Assembly: GCA_017163975.1 (NCBI GenBank)
Contig: JAFFSR010000218.1
Location: 1,178,001 to 1,242,000, forward strand
From: Anastatus disparis
Lineage: Eukaryota > Arthropoda > Insecta > Hymenoptera > Eupelmidae
Direction of reading: 5' to 3'
DNA length: 64,000 nucleotides
The notes under the pieces are model-generated. The model searched no databases and was not told where the DNA came from. It saw only the letters and a list, made by a program, of their open reading frames with translations. Every line of letters begins with the position of its first letter. Positions within the stretch are counted from its first letter, which is position 1. The translations under genes were made by a program, and so were the position numbers. Of the stretch, positions 33,433 through 47,297 are shown piece by piece.

Positions 33433-36400
33433 AATCTTGTTTTATAGGACTTTCTTCAACAAAATTTTCCTAACAACATTGCACAAAGTACAATTTTTTT
33501 TTTTTTTCTAAAAAAGAGCACGAACGAACACGATGAGCTCGTAAAGTAAAAGGTTATATGGAAGTATCAAACTTTCTAAAATGAGAATTACCGTAATTTT
33601 ACTATATCATTGATTAAGCGCGTTTTCTTTCGTCACGATCACACGTACATATTATTTTCATCGTGAAAATTCATCGTTCGTTAAAGCATATTTTTTTCTA
33701 TTCGATCTATTTTTTCGATCAAATGATATACGGAGATAATAATAATCATTCTTTCCTTCCTCGCTCACATCAACATCATTCTCTAAAAGCAAATTTTAAT
33801 TAGAAAATTTTCTAGGCATTTTTTATATGTACATATATTTTTTTCTTTCTCAGTATACAAGCATACTTAGATCAAACGTACTGTACACGAAGAAAACGCT
33901 GTGCTAGTCTCTATAGTCAACGAGTTACACAAATTCATTTGCATGAACTTAACTTTACCTTGTTTTCTCAACGCAGCTTCTTCCTTATTTTCTAATTGAA
34001 TTAAAAAAGAGGAAGGAGGATGAGGCGGAGTAAGGAAAGAGAAAACATGCGTATACCTATTATGTTTCTCTGCCCAAAAAGTCTTGAATGCATCTTGCTT
34101 GTTTTAATGCACCTCGTAAAGTAATATTCATAATTTATGTGGGCTGGGAGGTCATCGCAAGAAAAATATAAGAAAGTTCAAGAAACGGTTGTGGAAAGAA
34201 AAAAAAAGAACAATGAACGGAGGTTGAATCAAAGGAAGAAAAATAGGAAAATAGCGAAGCGGAAAAGTACGAAGTTGAATTGTTCTCAGAAAGTTTTGAT
34301 ATTGTTCTGTTTATGCAAATCATAATTTTAACTTAATTTATGATGTTTTTCTCCTTCTTTTTTTTTTGGAAAAATTATTATGATTTTGTTTTAGTAGACA
34401 TGTCACAGGCTATTGTTGTGCTTTTATTCCATCGTAAAATATACTTTCATTGTACTTTGAACTTTTAATTTTAAGTTGAACTTTTAATCGAGGCAACATC
34501 GATTTTTAGTCGATCGATATAAACGTTATATTCATAATTCATACAAATTTCAAACTGGATTCTTTTTGTCAATGAATTCGCAGCTCAAAATAGTATATTA
34601 ATAACAGTATAAAAATACCGCAAAAAATTATCTTGTAAATAATTTAAAAAAAAAAGAAGAATTTAAAAATTAATTCGTTCAAACTTTGTGTTTGCAAGTT
34701 ATATTTAAAAATCTCATTAATTGCTTACTCACCACTTCGTAAATACACAAATAATTATTTACAATTATTATTTAACGATCAAATAAAACATGGATAACAG
34801 AATCAATTCCCGTTATAATTTTCACGATTTTTTCTCTCGATTCTTTTTAAATACTGTATTTATTTTAAAAATTGTTACAATTGCATATAAGACAATTTAA
34901 GTATTCATCATGCACTGACCGCGTTCAGCAATATATACAATACTGAATAATTTGTGTGCCGTTAAGTTAACGCATAATTTACAATAATTTTACGCTAAAT
35001 GCAGCCGGTGCTTACATTTGTTGATTAATAATTAACTTTAGCATTATTCAACTGTTAATTAATTATTTAATAAACACAAACATCGGGCTATTAACAATCG
35101 ATATTTCGTAATATTCACAAGGAAAGTGTAAATGAACAATCGGTTATTATAGTAGATATAATAATCTTGTTTTATTTGCACTGAAATTACGTGGATTTTT
35201 TGCTGCTTGCTATAGTTTGAGGCTAAGAATCCTAAGCGTTATGCTTTTTTTAATTTCTTTCTGTTTTTGCTACCAGTTGCAATCGCAGCGGCTGTAAGTG
35301 TTCGCTTTTACTGTGTTACAGTTGACGAGCGACATGTTTTTTCTCACGACGACTGTCTTTTTAAGGCCATTTGTTTTTTTTTTCACTTTTCATTATATGC
35401 CTATAGATATCTCTTTTTCTTTATACTTTGAGTTTTATGGGCTTGGTACTTTCTAAATTTGGATAAAAAAATAAATATGAGGTTCCATCGAGATTTTATT
35501 ATCGTTCGATTTAGGCAAATTTTACGATTAGAAAACTCTGGAAAGAATAAGTCGTTAGATTTCATAATAAGTTTTATTTTATTTCGTTTTTGCATATAGC
35601 ATTTAATTTATCCATAAAATCGAGTAAATCTTATGCCGCAGATATTGTAATTGCGCGTCGTAAAATTCACACTTGGAATATTATATTTCCTTATTTCTAT
35701 ATAAAAACTAAACGTATTACATGAATTGTTCATACAGATTGATCTTTCGGCGCTATAAAGTTATAATCATAATTTTTTAGGATTCGAAGAAATAATTTAA
35801 GTAGTAATGACCGTATCAATAATACATAAAAACTTGTCTGTTACTACTTACGCCGTTGACAATAAAATTATGCGAAAAAATTTTTAATAAAATCAATCAC
35901 GAGTTACGTGATCTATAATCGCAATATTAGGTTAACGATTTGTATTATCTAAGCTATTAATGCGTTGTTTCTTTATTCATGAATATAGTTTAATAATCAC
36001 GATTTCATAATTTTATTAGTAAAAGAATAAAACGTTAGTTTTATACTGAAATATTCATGATAAATCTATTACATTTCAAAACTTCTATTTTATTAAAAAT
36101 ATTGGATTTTAATAGTCACGAGCAAACTAAACTTCGATTTTTACAGAACGAGTGGCTGATCAAGACTAAAGTGAAAAGCTTTTAAAATAATAGTAAAAAT
36201 ATTTCTCATAAGTCACACGTCTCTTCAAAATTAAAAGAAAAAGTCCTTTAAAAAAAGAGAAAATTTCATGTGTAGTTTATTAGTTTTCATTCATATAGAA
36301 AAACAACGCTGTAAAACTCTCTTGTTTCTCAAATAATATTTACAGAAGTATATATTTGAAGTACATTGTTTTTTTGTATAACAAAGAATTATTGTTATAA

Positions 36401-37404
36401 GATATTCCCACCAAAAAATTTTAAATATATAGAATTTAACCCGCTTTCTATATTTGGTTACTGCAGTATTCAAAACAATTTTAACAATAGTTGATTGTAA
36501 TTAATTTAAAACTAATTTTGAACAAATTTAAAGGTAATTTCAATATGATAAAGAATATATTTTTATCAAAAAAATTTTTTTTACTCCTTTGTATTTTCTC
36601 CCCCAAAAAAATGTTTTTAATCCAAAAATTTTATAAAAAACAATTTTTAATTATAAATTTTAGCTTAACATGTTTAAAAAAAATTTCAATGCATGGATTC
36701 ATTAATAAAATTTCTAAATAGATTTAATCAAATTATTCGAACGTTCTTATACATGCATTAATTGATCAAAGATTTAGTAAGCTCGCGTAGTCTATCTGGT
36801 GTATGCACGCGATATACTTCAGGTATTTGTATCTTGGCATCGTTCTCATCATGTGTGTGCATGTGTATACATCTCAATGCAAACTCAAGATGACTCATCA
36901 GAATCTCCTCTAGCATAGAAGAAGAAGACTATAACTATTTCGTTCTTTAAAACTTTCTTGCGCTATATTCGGACAGCCGTCAAGCCATATGCAAAACTTA
37001 TAATACGCGCGAGAGCACTTTGTGCATATATGCTTTGTTTAAAAGCAAGTATTGTGGGTTAAGGCGTTTATTTTGCTAAAAGTACATGGATGGCGCGTGT
37101 ATGAGGCTGTGGGCGAGCTTGTGATTTTAAGTGCGTTATATTTAAATTGAATGTTTGTGAAAGCTTTTTCATAAACTTCTGTGTTTCTGTTATTCTGAAT
37201 TTGTGAAGCAAATTAAATTGTTTATATTATTTTTATAATATAATTTTATTTAATACATATTTGATATATTTTTTATTTTCATAACTAATTTTAAATTTTT
37301 TGTATAAAAATTTTGAAAATAAATTTGGAAAATGAATTTCCAAACGATAAAAAATACTGTCAAAACGACATTGAATGTTTGAAAATTTTTTTTTTTTATT
37401 CTTC

Positions 37405-37592
37405 TTTAACGTCGTTATATTTATGCTATTTTGTAATGCTAATCAGCGACGGAGCTCGTAAATGTGTTTTCAAACAAAGCACATGTAACGTACAGTGGTG
37501 CTTCTATCAATTGACTGCCGAGAGCGGGATTCGAATTCAGAACCCCGAGATTACGAATCTAACGCTCTACTGACTGAGCCACTCACCGGCTC
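37405..37592 (-). mobile_element. tRNA-derived SINE, copy 4
   Basis: This is a reverse-orientation copy. The inverted tail TTAACGTCGTTATATTTATG begins at 37405, the inverted B box GGGATTCGAATTC is at about 37525-37537, and the inverted A-box region TACTGACTGAGCCAC is at about 37568-37582. The 5' end reads GAGCCGGTGAGTGGCTCAG in the SINE orientation, diverged from GAGGTCGTCAGTGGCTCAG of the other copies. The 3' stem has one mismatch (CGTCGCT against AACGACG). An 86-codon + strand ORF overlapping it is spurious. Confidence 0.9.
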
Positions 37593-38320
37593 ATAATGTT
37601 TCTAAAATTATCGTTGGATAATATCTAAGATCGATAATTATAAAATCACATGAAATTGGAAAGTTTGAAAAATTATTCTTTTTAATCATCACTATAAATT
37701 CTACTTATTCATAGTCTTCATGTCTTTTTAAAAAAAAAGTTTATAAATTACAATTTTTACATCAGAAAAGCAGATTTCTTTAATAAATTTTAAATTGAAG
37801 ATTTAATTTATTTTTCGTTTGGATGAAAAATCAATTTTGAAAATTTAACAGCCCATTCTTGTATAGATGCTAAAAATTATATGAAATGTATATTTAAAAG
37901 ACATAACGTACTTTAATTTGTATGTTGTAACCTTCCCAGCCATGTGCGCACGCATTTCTCTACTTACGCATGCATGAGTTCCTCAATATACCTTCCTCTA
38001 CACACACACACATATAAATATATGTGTGCAAGAGAGGGAGAGAATGAGTTTGGTAATGCGAAACATTTGTCAAAGACAATCCTATAGTCGGTTCATTACA
38101 GTCATGAAGCTTGGATTTGGTTGTTAGTTTGTTATGTATATACATATATATACATAGATAGAACTTCTCTCTATCTTCTCCTCTCTGTATTTCTCTTGTA
38201 AAGCTAAAAGGCCTATAGGCCACTTCTGCTACTGTCACATCTTTCTCCTTATATACACTCTCGAGTCTTATACGCTCTAAACTGCTGAAATACGTTTGTC
38301 TATGTTATTAATGAATTTCA

Positions 38321-38322
<2 letters not shown>

Positions 38323-38360
<38 letters not shown>
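38323..38360. repeat. (TA)n microsatellite
   Basis: About 19 uninterrupted AT units lie between TTTCATGC and CGCACATAC. It is the longest dinucleotide array in the window and fully self-complementary. Confidence 0.95.
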
Positions 38361-38361
<1 letters not shown>

Positions 38362-41300
38362 GCACATACATGTTAGCATCCATAGAATTTAGGGTTGGAG
38401 AGATAAGTTACGCGAACGCATGTGCGTTAAGTTGGTGTACGTATACGCACACGTACATATGATTTCTGCCTATGCCTTGAAGGCTTTACTATTTAGTAAA
38501 GTAGTATACACATAGAGTATACCCTGCGTACTGTAATGTTTGGGATTTTGGATCGATTAGTCTCCAAGATAATGCACAGACCTTAACCAGCTACATGCGT
38601 GTATGTGTATGTTTATGTTTACCGTGACTTGATGTATCGTCAGATATCTGTATATTTGCTCACTTAGTCATTCATTCTGTCTCTCTTTATCTATCATTTG
38701 GCCAATTAACTAAATGGAAACGTTGTTACGCATACGATAGAGGCCAAAGCTGCGAGGGTTAGATCTTCGGATGTACTCGCTTGGATTTTTTCGAATCGAG
38801 TATTTCAGATCTTTAGTGAAGATTTTCGCATTTTATCACTATGGTGTTTGGATAAAGTTTACGTTCTTTATTTATATTTATTTATAAACAAATATTAAAT
38901 TTTTTGGATTTTTTTATGTTATTTTTTCATCATTTATATTTAATATCTTATTTAGTTGAGAAAATTGAATAAACCATTCAGTTCACAATAAAGATAAATA
39001 ATATAGCCAAAAATTTCAATTGATTTGTATTATTTTAATAATAATTTCTGAACAAAACCTCTATAAAAAATTTTTAAGAAAGTTATACAAAATGTAAAAA
39101 TAAAATTTTTTTTAAAAGCTACTACAAAATTCTTTTATTATTATTATAAAAATTTTTTGTAAATCTATTTTTGTCAAGGCAAATAATTTAATAATAAAAT
39201 TCTTTTTAAACTGATATATGAAAAAGTTCACCTTCTTGCGTATAATAAGTTTAAAAATAAATTAATAATAATAATGTGAAGTAAATTTGAAAAATATCAT
39301 GAAATATTAAATTTTTTTCCAAAGAATACCAAGAATTTAATTAACGCCAAGCACGCATCATTTTCATAAATTGACTTAACAAAATGTATTAAGAAACTAA
39401 CGCAAGTATACAAAATTCCAAAAAAAATTCAAAAAAGAAATGACAAAAATATAAATGTACACATAGGCAATTTTTTAAAGCCGGAAAAAGCTTTCCTCTT
39501 TGTTTTTTTTTTTTCGAGCTTTTGTTTAAAAAAAATATTTTTTTTTTATATTCATAGCATCGGCGCTGGATATGATTTTGAAAGGATGTATATCAATTGT
39601 TGCATAAAACAACATCAAAATTGACATCGAGAAAGTCTCTTTTTCCCATAGATAACCTATCAGTTTTCATAACAATTTTAACTTCGTATATGAGCAACTG
39701 ATTTATACAGCTGGAAAAAAAATACCATTTTTTTTCCTCTACTTTAATTCAGTTAATGTACACTTTTCGTATATCGCGTACTCAGTAGATCGATGAATGA
39801 AAAAAAAAATAATATTTTGTTTAAAATTAAGAGTGATGTGTTGAAAAAGCTGCTTTCATTGTTTTGCCCGTAGTTTAAAAAGTTATAATCGACGAAGTTT
39901 AATTTTAAAGACCATTATAATTATTTTTTATGTCTTCATGTTTTAATACGGTATACGGTCTGCTCTATCTTCTTTAATCTAAATACTTTTACCAATCATT
40001 CAAAATAAATTTTTGATACGATAATTACCTTTTTTTTAAAAAAATAAGCTTTTAACAAAATTTTATTAATATTACAAATTGAAATTTCGAATTTATATTT
40101 TTAAGCGTTGGATCAATGAATTCAAAATACACGAAGAGAAACTTTTTCTATGATCTGGTATTTTTATAAAAATATATTTTCCAACTTAAATGTTCCATAA
40201 CTCAATTTTTATAAATTTGTAATTTCGTTAAGATTACTTAACTTATTGAAACAAAGAATTTTAGAAATTTTTGCAATTATGATCTTATATCTAATTATGG
40301 GTCAGCGAGGTAATCCATAATCCAAGTATAGACGTGATCCAAAGCAATTTAATTTGATTAAAAATTAAAAATAATTTGTAAAAGCTTTTATTATTTAAGA
40401 AATTAAATTAATTTAATATCATTATATTTTTATCTTACATCAAATACAGGCCATATAAAACAATAATATTTTCTACAAATGAATATAATATTAGCGTTTA
40501 ATGTTACTATAATATCACCGAAATATTTAACCTTTTCGAAGCATCATAAAGGCCAATCATTATAAAAACCACTTAAATTTATCCTGTTTTTAAAACTTAA
40601 AAAAGAGGGAACTTTATTATTCAACGTTTACTTTACTAAATATAAATTAATTTAAATATCCCATTCTCGTGTTCTTTTTTTTTTCAAGACTTGACTCTAT
40701 TTTTTTTTTCAAACCATTACTTTACCCCCATTACACTGTATGCTTTTAGCACATTATAACGCCCGTATAGGCAAAATGAACTTATAACTTTAAAGTATAC
40801 GCCGCACGTAATCAAGCTTTATCACGTTAGCTTTAAACTATATACGAAAAGAGAAAGGAAGGGAAGAGGAGGAGGAAGAATAAAGAGAGAGCGAGAGTTT
40901 TTCTAGATCGTTCTTTGAAAATCTGACGCTTATATTTTAAAATTATATACACTTTTTTTTAAATATTATAAAATCAAATATTTCTGATGATAATATTTAA
41001 TTGTTCGGAATGACTTTGTCGGCGAGGATGGAATATTTGAAAGAAGAAATTAGTATGCATACTTTTATGATAAAATTAATTGGTTTAGTTGGTTATACGG
41101 AGGTGTATGTTTATTTTATACGCGCTTGCATTGCGATAGGTTAAAAGGGTATATGAAATATTGAGCGGAACAGCAACGGCTGAAAATGGACAATATTTCG
41201 AGAAACAAAAAAGCGAATGTCTGGGTTAAATAAAATATATTTTTTTTGTTTTTGGTTATTTTTTCACAATATTTACTTTTTGAATTTTGAAAATTTAGGT

Positions 41301-42164
41301 CAATTAAATTATTAAATATTTTCGAGCACATCAAATTTTTTTTTTATTCTTGACAAAGTAGATTATTTTTAAAAATTTAAAAATTTGATCGATTTTTCAA
41401 AATTTTTGTATTTTTGAGTATATTAATGTTTTACTTTTTAGATTGTATATGTACACGGAGAGAATTTCCACATGAAATCACGCTGACCGACACTACAATA
41501 GTGTGACATCGTATACTTTTGTTGTTTTATAGACACATGCTTTAAATATTATTAAATACATGGAAAAAATTTAAAGTTTATCCAATAATTTGTACCGTAA
41601 TTAACATAATTTTTACAGTACTTTTCTGCAAATTTTGGAAAATTTCATTATTATAATAATTAAATAAATTGATAAAATTTTTGATCATCAGTAAAAACAT
41701 ACCGTAATATCAAAGCTCATCCATAACTAAAATCCATTTACCTCCATAGCACATCTCGAAATACTATATAAATCCTTACAATAAACATACATACATCCTC
41801 CGAAAATACAAGAGCCTCCTCATACATTTCATATGTGATCTTTATAACCTGCCGTTTATCCTTATATACGCAATTCTCATTCACAACGAAATATTTCAAT
41901 CCCACACTCTTCTTCGTCCATAGATGTATAGAAAAAAAGAAGTGAGAAAGGTGGTAAGAAGAGAGAGAATCCTTAGCATTCGAGCCTATATATCGATCGA
42001 GAGGTTCGTTGGCTTCGATAAAAGGTTGTGTGTCGTTGCCTATGAGGGGGAGGCTGGCTCACATTCCAGACGAGACGAAAGACTAGTAAAATAGAAAATT
42101 AAATTCCTAAACGTGGTGTGAGAAAAACTCTCTGCTACGTAAGTCGTTCGTTCGCTTATTTTCT

Positions 42165-42239
42165 TCTCTCTTTTTTTTCTCTTCTCTCCTTTTATTTTTG
42201 TTTTATTTTCTTACTTTCCCTTCATAGGTTTAAGTAAGA
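42165..42239 (+). other. Weaker ratchet-like splice site
   Basis: One of the longest pyrimidine tracts in the window (about 60 bases, few purines) ends TTCATAG at 42227. It is followed by GTTTAA and then GTAAGAT at 42234. Either GTTTAAG is a poor abutting donor, or a 6-base exon separates the acceptor from a good GTAAGA donor. The strand matches the two strong ratchet sites, and the position lies between them. It lacks the ideal AG-GTRAGT junction, so it ranks well below them. Confidence 0.3.
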
Positions 42240-43829
42240 TACGTGGCTCTTTATCGAGGATGAAAAAAAATGTAAGGCCTCACAGTCGAGACGAGTTTTT
42301 CCCTTTTTTTTTGTTTAGCTTTTGTCCGCGTTTACTTTTTTTTTTTTAATTTTGCTTTTTTTATTTTATAATTGGATTGTGTTTTGTTATTATGACAAAT
42401 TTTAGAAATATTAAGATTACTTCCGATGTTCGCGAAGTTTTGATTTCGCAAAGATTCAAAGAATTTGAAGCTATGGAGCGTTTGAATAAATTACAGTTTT
42501 TGAATATTCAACATTTTTTAGGATATTGAAATTTTAAAGTTTAGCTTTTAAAGATAGCGGCATTCCTAATCTTTAATATCCAAAAAACTTTGAAACAAAA
42601 AAATCTTTTTCTTTTAATACTGATGAAATTCGTTCTCGGAGCGGAATTTGTATCATCATTTAAATGTTGTAATGGAATTTGCGGACTTTTAAGTAACGAA
42701 GCATTCCGTTTATTCACAATATTTATGAAAGTATAATATTTCGTTTGAATAGAGACATAAACATTTTTTTTTTAATATTTTTAAATTATAAATAAAGTGA
42801 ATGTATTTATATTTAAAGCTCTTTCATTGCATCATTAAAGCTCATCATTAAATCAATATTTTTGAAATATTTATAAAAGTTATATTGTATTTATTTTCAT
42901 TAAAAGCTTTAGTTTTTAATATATGACCAGCACAAAAGTTATCATTTCTATTCTTAATTTTACGGCAAATTCAGAATTAATATTTCAAACAACATTAAAA
43001 CTAAGTTATTACATCTCATAAACTATTGTAATATTATAAACAAAAAGACTATTTAAAAACGTCCATGTACAAAAAAAAATCTCATTTTCAGATTCCTCAA
43101 ATGCCAAGTCACGTTTCTCCTTCATCATCTCCATCTGTTTATTTTTTTTTTTTCATCAGCTATTTTCCCCTCTTGAAGTGACAAACCTGTCAAGAACCAA
43201 TTTGAATTTTCGAAATTTTTTTACTTTTCCATTGTTAATAAGAAAGAAAAGAAAAAGAGCTTATGCTTGATTTGCCGAATCCCAATATAAAGCATAAAGA
43301 TTTGGTGGATTTGCTTAACAACAAAATCAAATGAATGTTTAATGAGAAAATTTAAATGATGGAATAATGCAACGGAATCTGCCTTCAAAACTTATGCTAA
43401 ACGTATGACGTAATCTTTTTCATGAATTGTCAGAGAGAACAGCAGAATAAAAAATATATATATTTAATGTATGAGATAACGTGAAATAAGATACGATTTT
43501 GAGAAAAGTCAAAGAAAATTAGAAATCTGAATAATGTTTATACAAGTGGCAACGGGCAAATTTTTATGTTATAGTGAATGTCAGTAGTTTTAAATTAATT
43601 ATTTGTGTTCTTTTGAAATGATTACTCAGAATTAAGAAAATGATTAATTATATGCTTGAATAAACTAACAGATTTTAAAATTTAATGAATAAACTTAAAA
43701 TAAATTCAAATTTTTTTAATTTAAATTATTGTGATCGTATGTTCAAATATCCTTTATTAGTCATGATGGTTATTTTTTACTCAAACATTTTTAATGGCCT
43801 ATAAATAGAAGGTTTAATAAAAGGATATT

Positions 43830-44028
43830 TAAGGTCGTCAGTGGCTCACTCGGTAAAGCGATAGATTCATAATCTCGAGGATTCGAGTTCGAATCCCGCT
43901 GGCGGCAACCGATTGATACAAGCATCACTGTATATAACACATATGCTTTGTTCATAAACACACTGGCAAACCTCCGTCGATAATTAACATCGTAATGATA
44001 GCATAAATACAGCGACGTTAAATAAAAT
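43830..44028 (+). mobile_element. tRNA-derived SINE, copy 5
   Basis: This is a full-length copy with head AAGGTCGTCAGTGGCTCACT, anticodon-like TTCATAA (differing from the CTCGTAA of copies 1 and 6), a perfect B box GAGTTCGAATCCC, body CAAGCATCACTG and tail CAGCGACGTTAAATAAAA. The stem is CGTCGAT with AGCGACG, so one position is unpaired. Confidence 0.92.
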
Positions 44029-47000
44029 TTTAAAAAAATTGTCGACCTAAGTTTCTGAAATTCTAAAATTTTTTTTTATTTCATAATAGTAAGTTATTTT
44101 TATTATAAAATACCTGGGTAATTTCTACCGATAACAACTACAGACCATAAAATTATAAATATATTTATATCTCATATTATGTTCCCCTAACATTTAAAAT
44201 AAAAATTTAAACTTTCTCATTTGTTCGATAACGATGTACTAAATCGTTTCAAATAAGCAAACAAAATAAAAAGAAATCATTATAATGCTTAAAATAACAA
44301 AGACCAAGCACAACCTCGAATTCATCCACTTAATTATCTTTATCTTGTCCTTACAAATGTTTGCGTACCCATTAACCAAACGCAAAATGCACTTGACGAA
44401 TTTACTTAAACTCCAACGACGAAAAATATTTAAAAATTATCAAACAAAGTGTTCGTATTTAAGGCAACGGAAAATAAATTTATAATACTTCATTGAAAGC
44501 AGTCGCTTTAAAAATGCTCCTCTTGCGACGATGCTTTAATACGATTAACATTAAAAGCAGCTCATTTAACTGTTTTCTTAAGTGTTAAAGGAACAATAAA
44601 TGAAGTTAAAAGGGGGAGAGAAAGACTTTGTGATGTTGGAAACAATTACTCGTTTCTCTTAACTTCTCGTATCGCGATATTTTCACACTTTATTTCTACT
44701 TTATATACTAGAAGTAAGAGTATCAAATGTTTGGTTTACGTTCGAACCTTTTAAGATAGGGAGATAAGTTTGTCGCGCTGGAATGTAAGAGGGTCGTGTG
44801 ATGAGAAATTACTTTTGTGTCTATAATCTTTTTTTTTTTTCTTTGAAATCAAGTTCGAGGGCTCCGGTGACAGAATGAGATTATAGTTTTAATAGGAAAA
44901 AAATGATAATTTGAATTTAAATAAATTGACTTGTGTAAAAATGTAAATAAAAAATGAAAAAATTGAATTTTTTCAACCAAATCAAACTAGAAACAAATAA
45001 AATCAACCAAGTTTATATAGTTATAATGTTTATTTATTCTATGAATTATTAATATTTGTTTCGAAATTACAAAACTTTTTAAAGCAACTTTTACCCATCA
45101 CCAAACAATACATTTATAGATATTTTTCGCTTGTCACGAGTATAAATAAATGTTGCCTTAGATGAAGGGAATTTATTGATTGTGAGTAAAAATAGGTTAC
45201 ATTTTAAATATTTTTCTTTATTCAGTCGATGTTTCTTTAAGACACTTTCCTTATCAGGTCAAGAATATTTTCTTTTCATAATAGTTGAAAATTCACAATG
45301 AACGTAGTTAACAAAGTTTCTGCTATAAATTGGTTTCCATTTTTAAAATAGCATAACATCATAAACAAGTGATATATAAACCGTTTGAATAACCTACTAA
45401 TTCCATTTTAATTGTCTACAATATAAAGAGATTGTAATACAACGATAATAATTGCTGCTCATTACGCATAATATTTCCAGATTATATATTATGAACTAAC
45501 AAGCTAATATTTGAATAAGATAAATTTTGAATATCAATCATGTATTTATATAATTATAACGTTTATACTGAAAATATATAAAATGTACGCGTGGTTTAAA
45601 TACTGTAATTAATATGGGATATAAAATATTTGATTTCGATTTAATGAAAATTTATTAATCGACTTAATAAGCTCAAATACTTTTGTATTTAACGTATTTA
45701 AATACGTTTGAATTCATAATTTAACATTGGAATCGATCAGTATTAATGGAAGATAAAAAGCTTTCGATGGTTTTGCAAAGGATATTTATCTATGTCGAAT
45801 TAAATGAACTGATATCATTTATTAATATAGGAAGCGTAAACAAAAAAAAGTTATGTGGGTCAAGTGAGTGAATATTTGAAATTTTGATAATACAGAGTTA
45901 CATGAAAAAAAAACATCCTAAAATTGGATTTTATTTCGTACATTGAATGGAATTTCTGAAAGTTATAACTTTTCCATCATACAAAAAAAATTTGATTCAA
46001 CGTATAGAATAACACCCCATACCCCAGGGTATTTTTTTTGCAAGGGTCAATCAGTCGATATATGGATACCTTATACCAAATGAACATATCAAAATTTAAA
46101 TAAGTTTCAATAATTCTAATTTTAATTAAACTAAATATTATTCATTGTTATTATTAGAAAATATATTTATCAATCATATAATAGATAAAATTAAATATAT
46201 ATTCTTTTGCTTTAAAAAAACAATTGAAGTATGCTATAAATGTCATATCATGATTTTTTCTCAGTACAGTTGGAAGTTAATTGTCCGCATCAATTGTACT
46301 GAAATTTCACCCAGATGCGATTTTATTAAAAAAGCAATAGTAGAGCATCTCAGGATGAACTTTTATTTTATCATATAGCTGAAATAAATTTTTAAATAAA
46401 AGCTTTAAGATTTTTCATGAATTTATACAATTTAAATTTTCTAATTATATAACAATGAAAACTTTGTTACTATAATGTTAATTTTTGAAAGTTTTAGATA
46501 TAATTATTTTATAATTCAAAGTTAATGATTTAAACTATTGGACTTTTTGCTAAGCGTGTAAGAACCCCTAAGCTATTTAAGCCTGTACTTTGCTTCAACA
46601 TTAAGGTAACGTAATAGAGTATATTATATAATAGAGTGATTTATACACAGTTTTCGTTATTTAAAATTTTTTAAAAATACCTTTATCTTATGTTTTTTAT
46701 CAGTTAAAATTTTAAGGTAACCTAAACATAATTCTGAAACTTCCGAATTTAGAATTAAAAATTTAGAAAACCATAATATCGGCATTTTACACCTCCATGA
46801 AGACAACACTAATAAGAAACAGATTTTTTTTCATTAAAATTATACCGGCAGAGAAAAAATTTTAGATTAAGAGCTCTAATACATTAAATAGAAATAATTT
46901 TTTATTTAACAGGAATCTGCTTGCTTCCAAAATATTATAATTTTAATCTTAATAGCAAATTTTTCAGTTGACAAAAAAAATTTGTTTGAACTGAAAATAA

Positions 47001-47112
47001 TAACAGTTTTATTCATAAACTATACATTTGATACTGACACTATCTCTGTCGCATTTTATTTTCAAAACAAGCTTCTGTAAAGACCAAGTAGACAGGTTTG
47101 AATTATACAAAA
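44029..47112. other. AT-rich noncoding stretch
   Basis: No gene is visible. A 66-codon ORF at 44285-44485 has a hydrophobic start and a basic tail but matches nothing I recognise and has background base composition. The palindrome ATACCCCAGGGTAT at 46019-46032 is a small GC island in AT-rich sequence. Confidence 0.55.
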
Positions 47113-47297
47113 GAGGTATTCAGTGGCTCAGTCGGTAGAGCGATGGACTCGTAACCCAAGGGCTCGAGTTCGAATCTCGGTCTTGGCTGTTTTATACAAG
47201 CACCACTGTATGTTACATGTGCTCTGTTCACACACTGAAAATCTTCGTCGTTAATTAGCATCGCAATGATAGCATAAACACAACGACGTTAAATAAA
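47113..47297 (+). mobile_element. tRNA-derived SINE, copy 6
   Basis: The head is GAGGTATTCAGTGGCTCAGT, the loop CTCGTAA, the B box GAGTTCGAATCTC and the body CAAGCACCACTG. The tail ACAACGACGTTAAATAAA has the AACGACG variant paired with CGTCGTT upstream, as in copy 2. A few bases are deleted near CACACTGAAAATC. Confidence 0.92.

Larger units (their letters stand above)
31681..37404. other. AT-rich noncoding stretch
   Basis: No gene is visible. (TC)n runs lie at 32290-32309 and 33413-33432. A GC-richer patch with CpG words lies at 32210-32460, and T-rich stretches at 32470-32530. A 62-codon lysine/arginine-rich frame at 34137-34325 is simply A/G-rich DNA. Region 36770-37140 is somewhat GC-richer and has palindromic words such as TGCATATATGC, but no coding signature. 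Confidence 0.55.
37593..43829. other. AT-rich noncoding stretch
   Basis: No gene is visible. 37920-38790 is rich in CpG-containing simple sequence (ACGTATACGCACACGTACA-like) and includes the (TA)n run at 38323-38360. 38880-41000 is extremely AT-rich. 41930-42360 is GC-richer, with the pyrimidine tract and candidate splice site at 42227. Nothing else is recognisable. Confidence 0.55.

Noticed and set aside
35240..35300. Acceptor TACCAG at 35276 with GTAAGTG at 35294 (17-base microexon)
   Set aside because: Both signals are good, but GTAAGT words are frequent in this composition and nothing else supports the exon. It is worth a look only if RNA data exist.
38323..38360. TA array as an origin or attachment site
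   Set aside because: It is an ordinary dinucleotide microsatellite.
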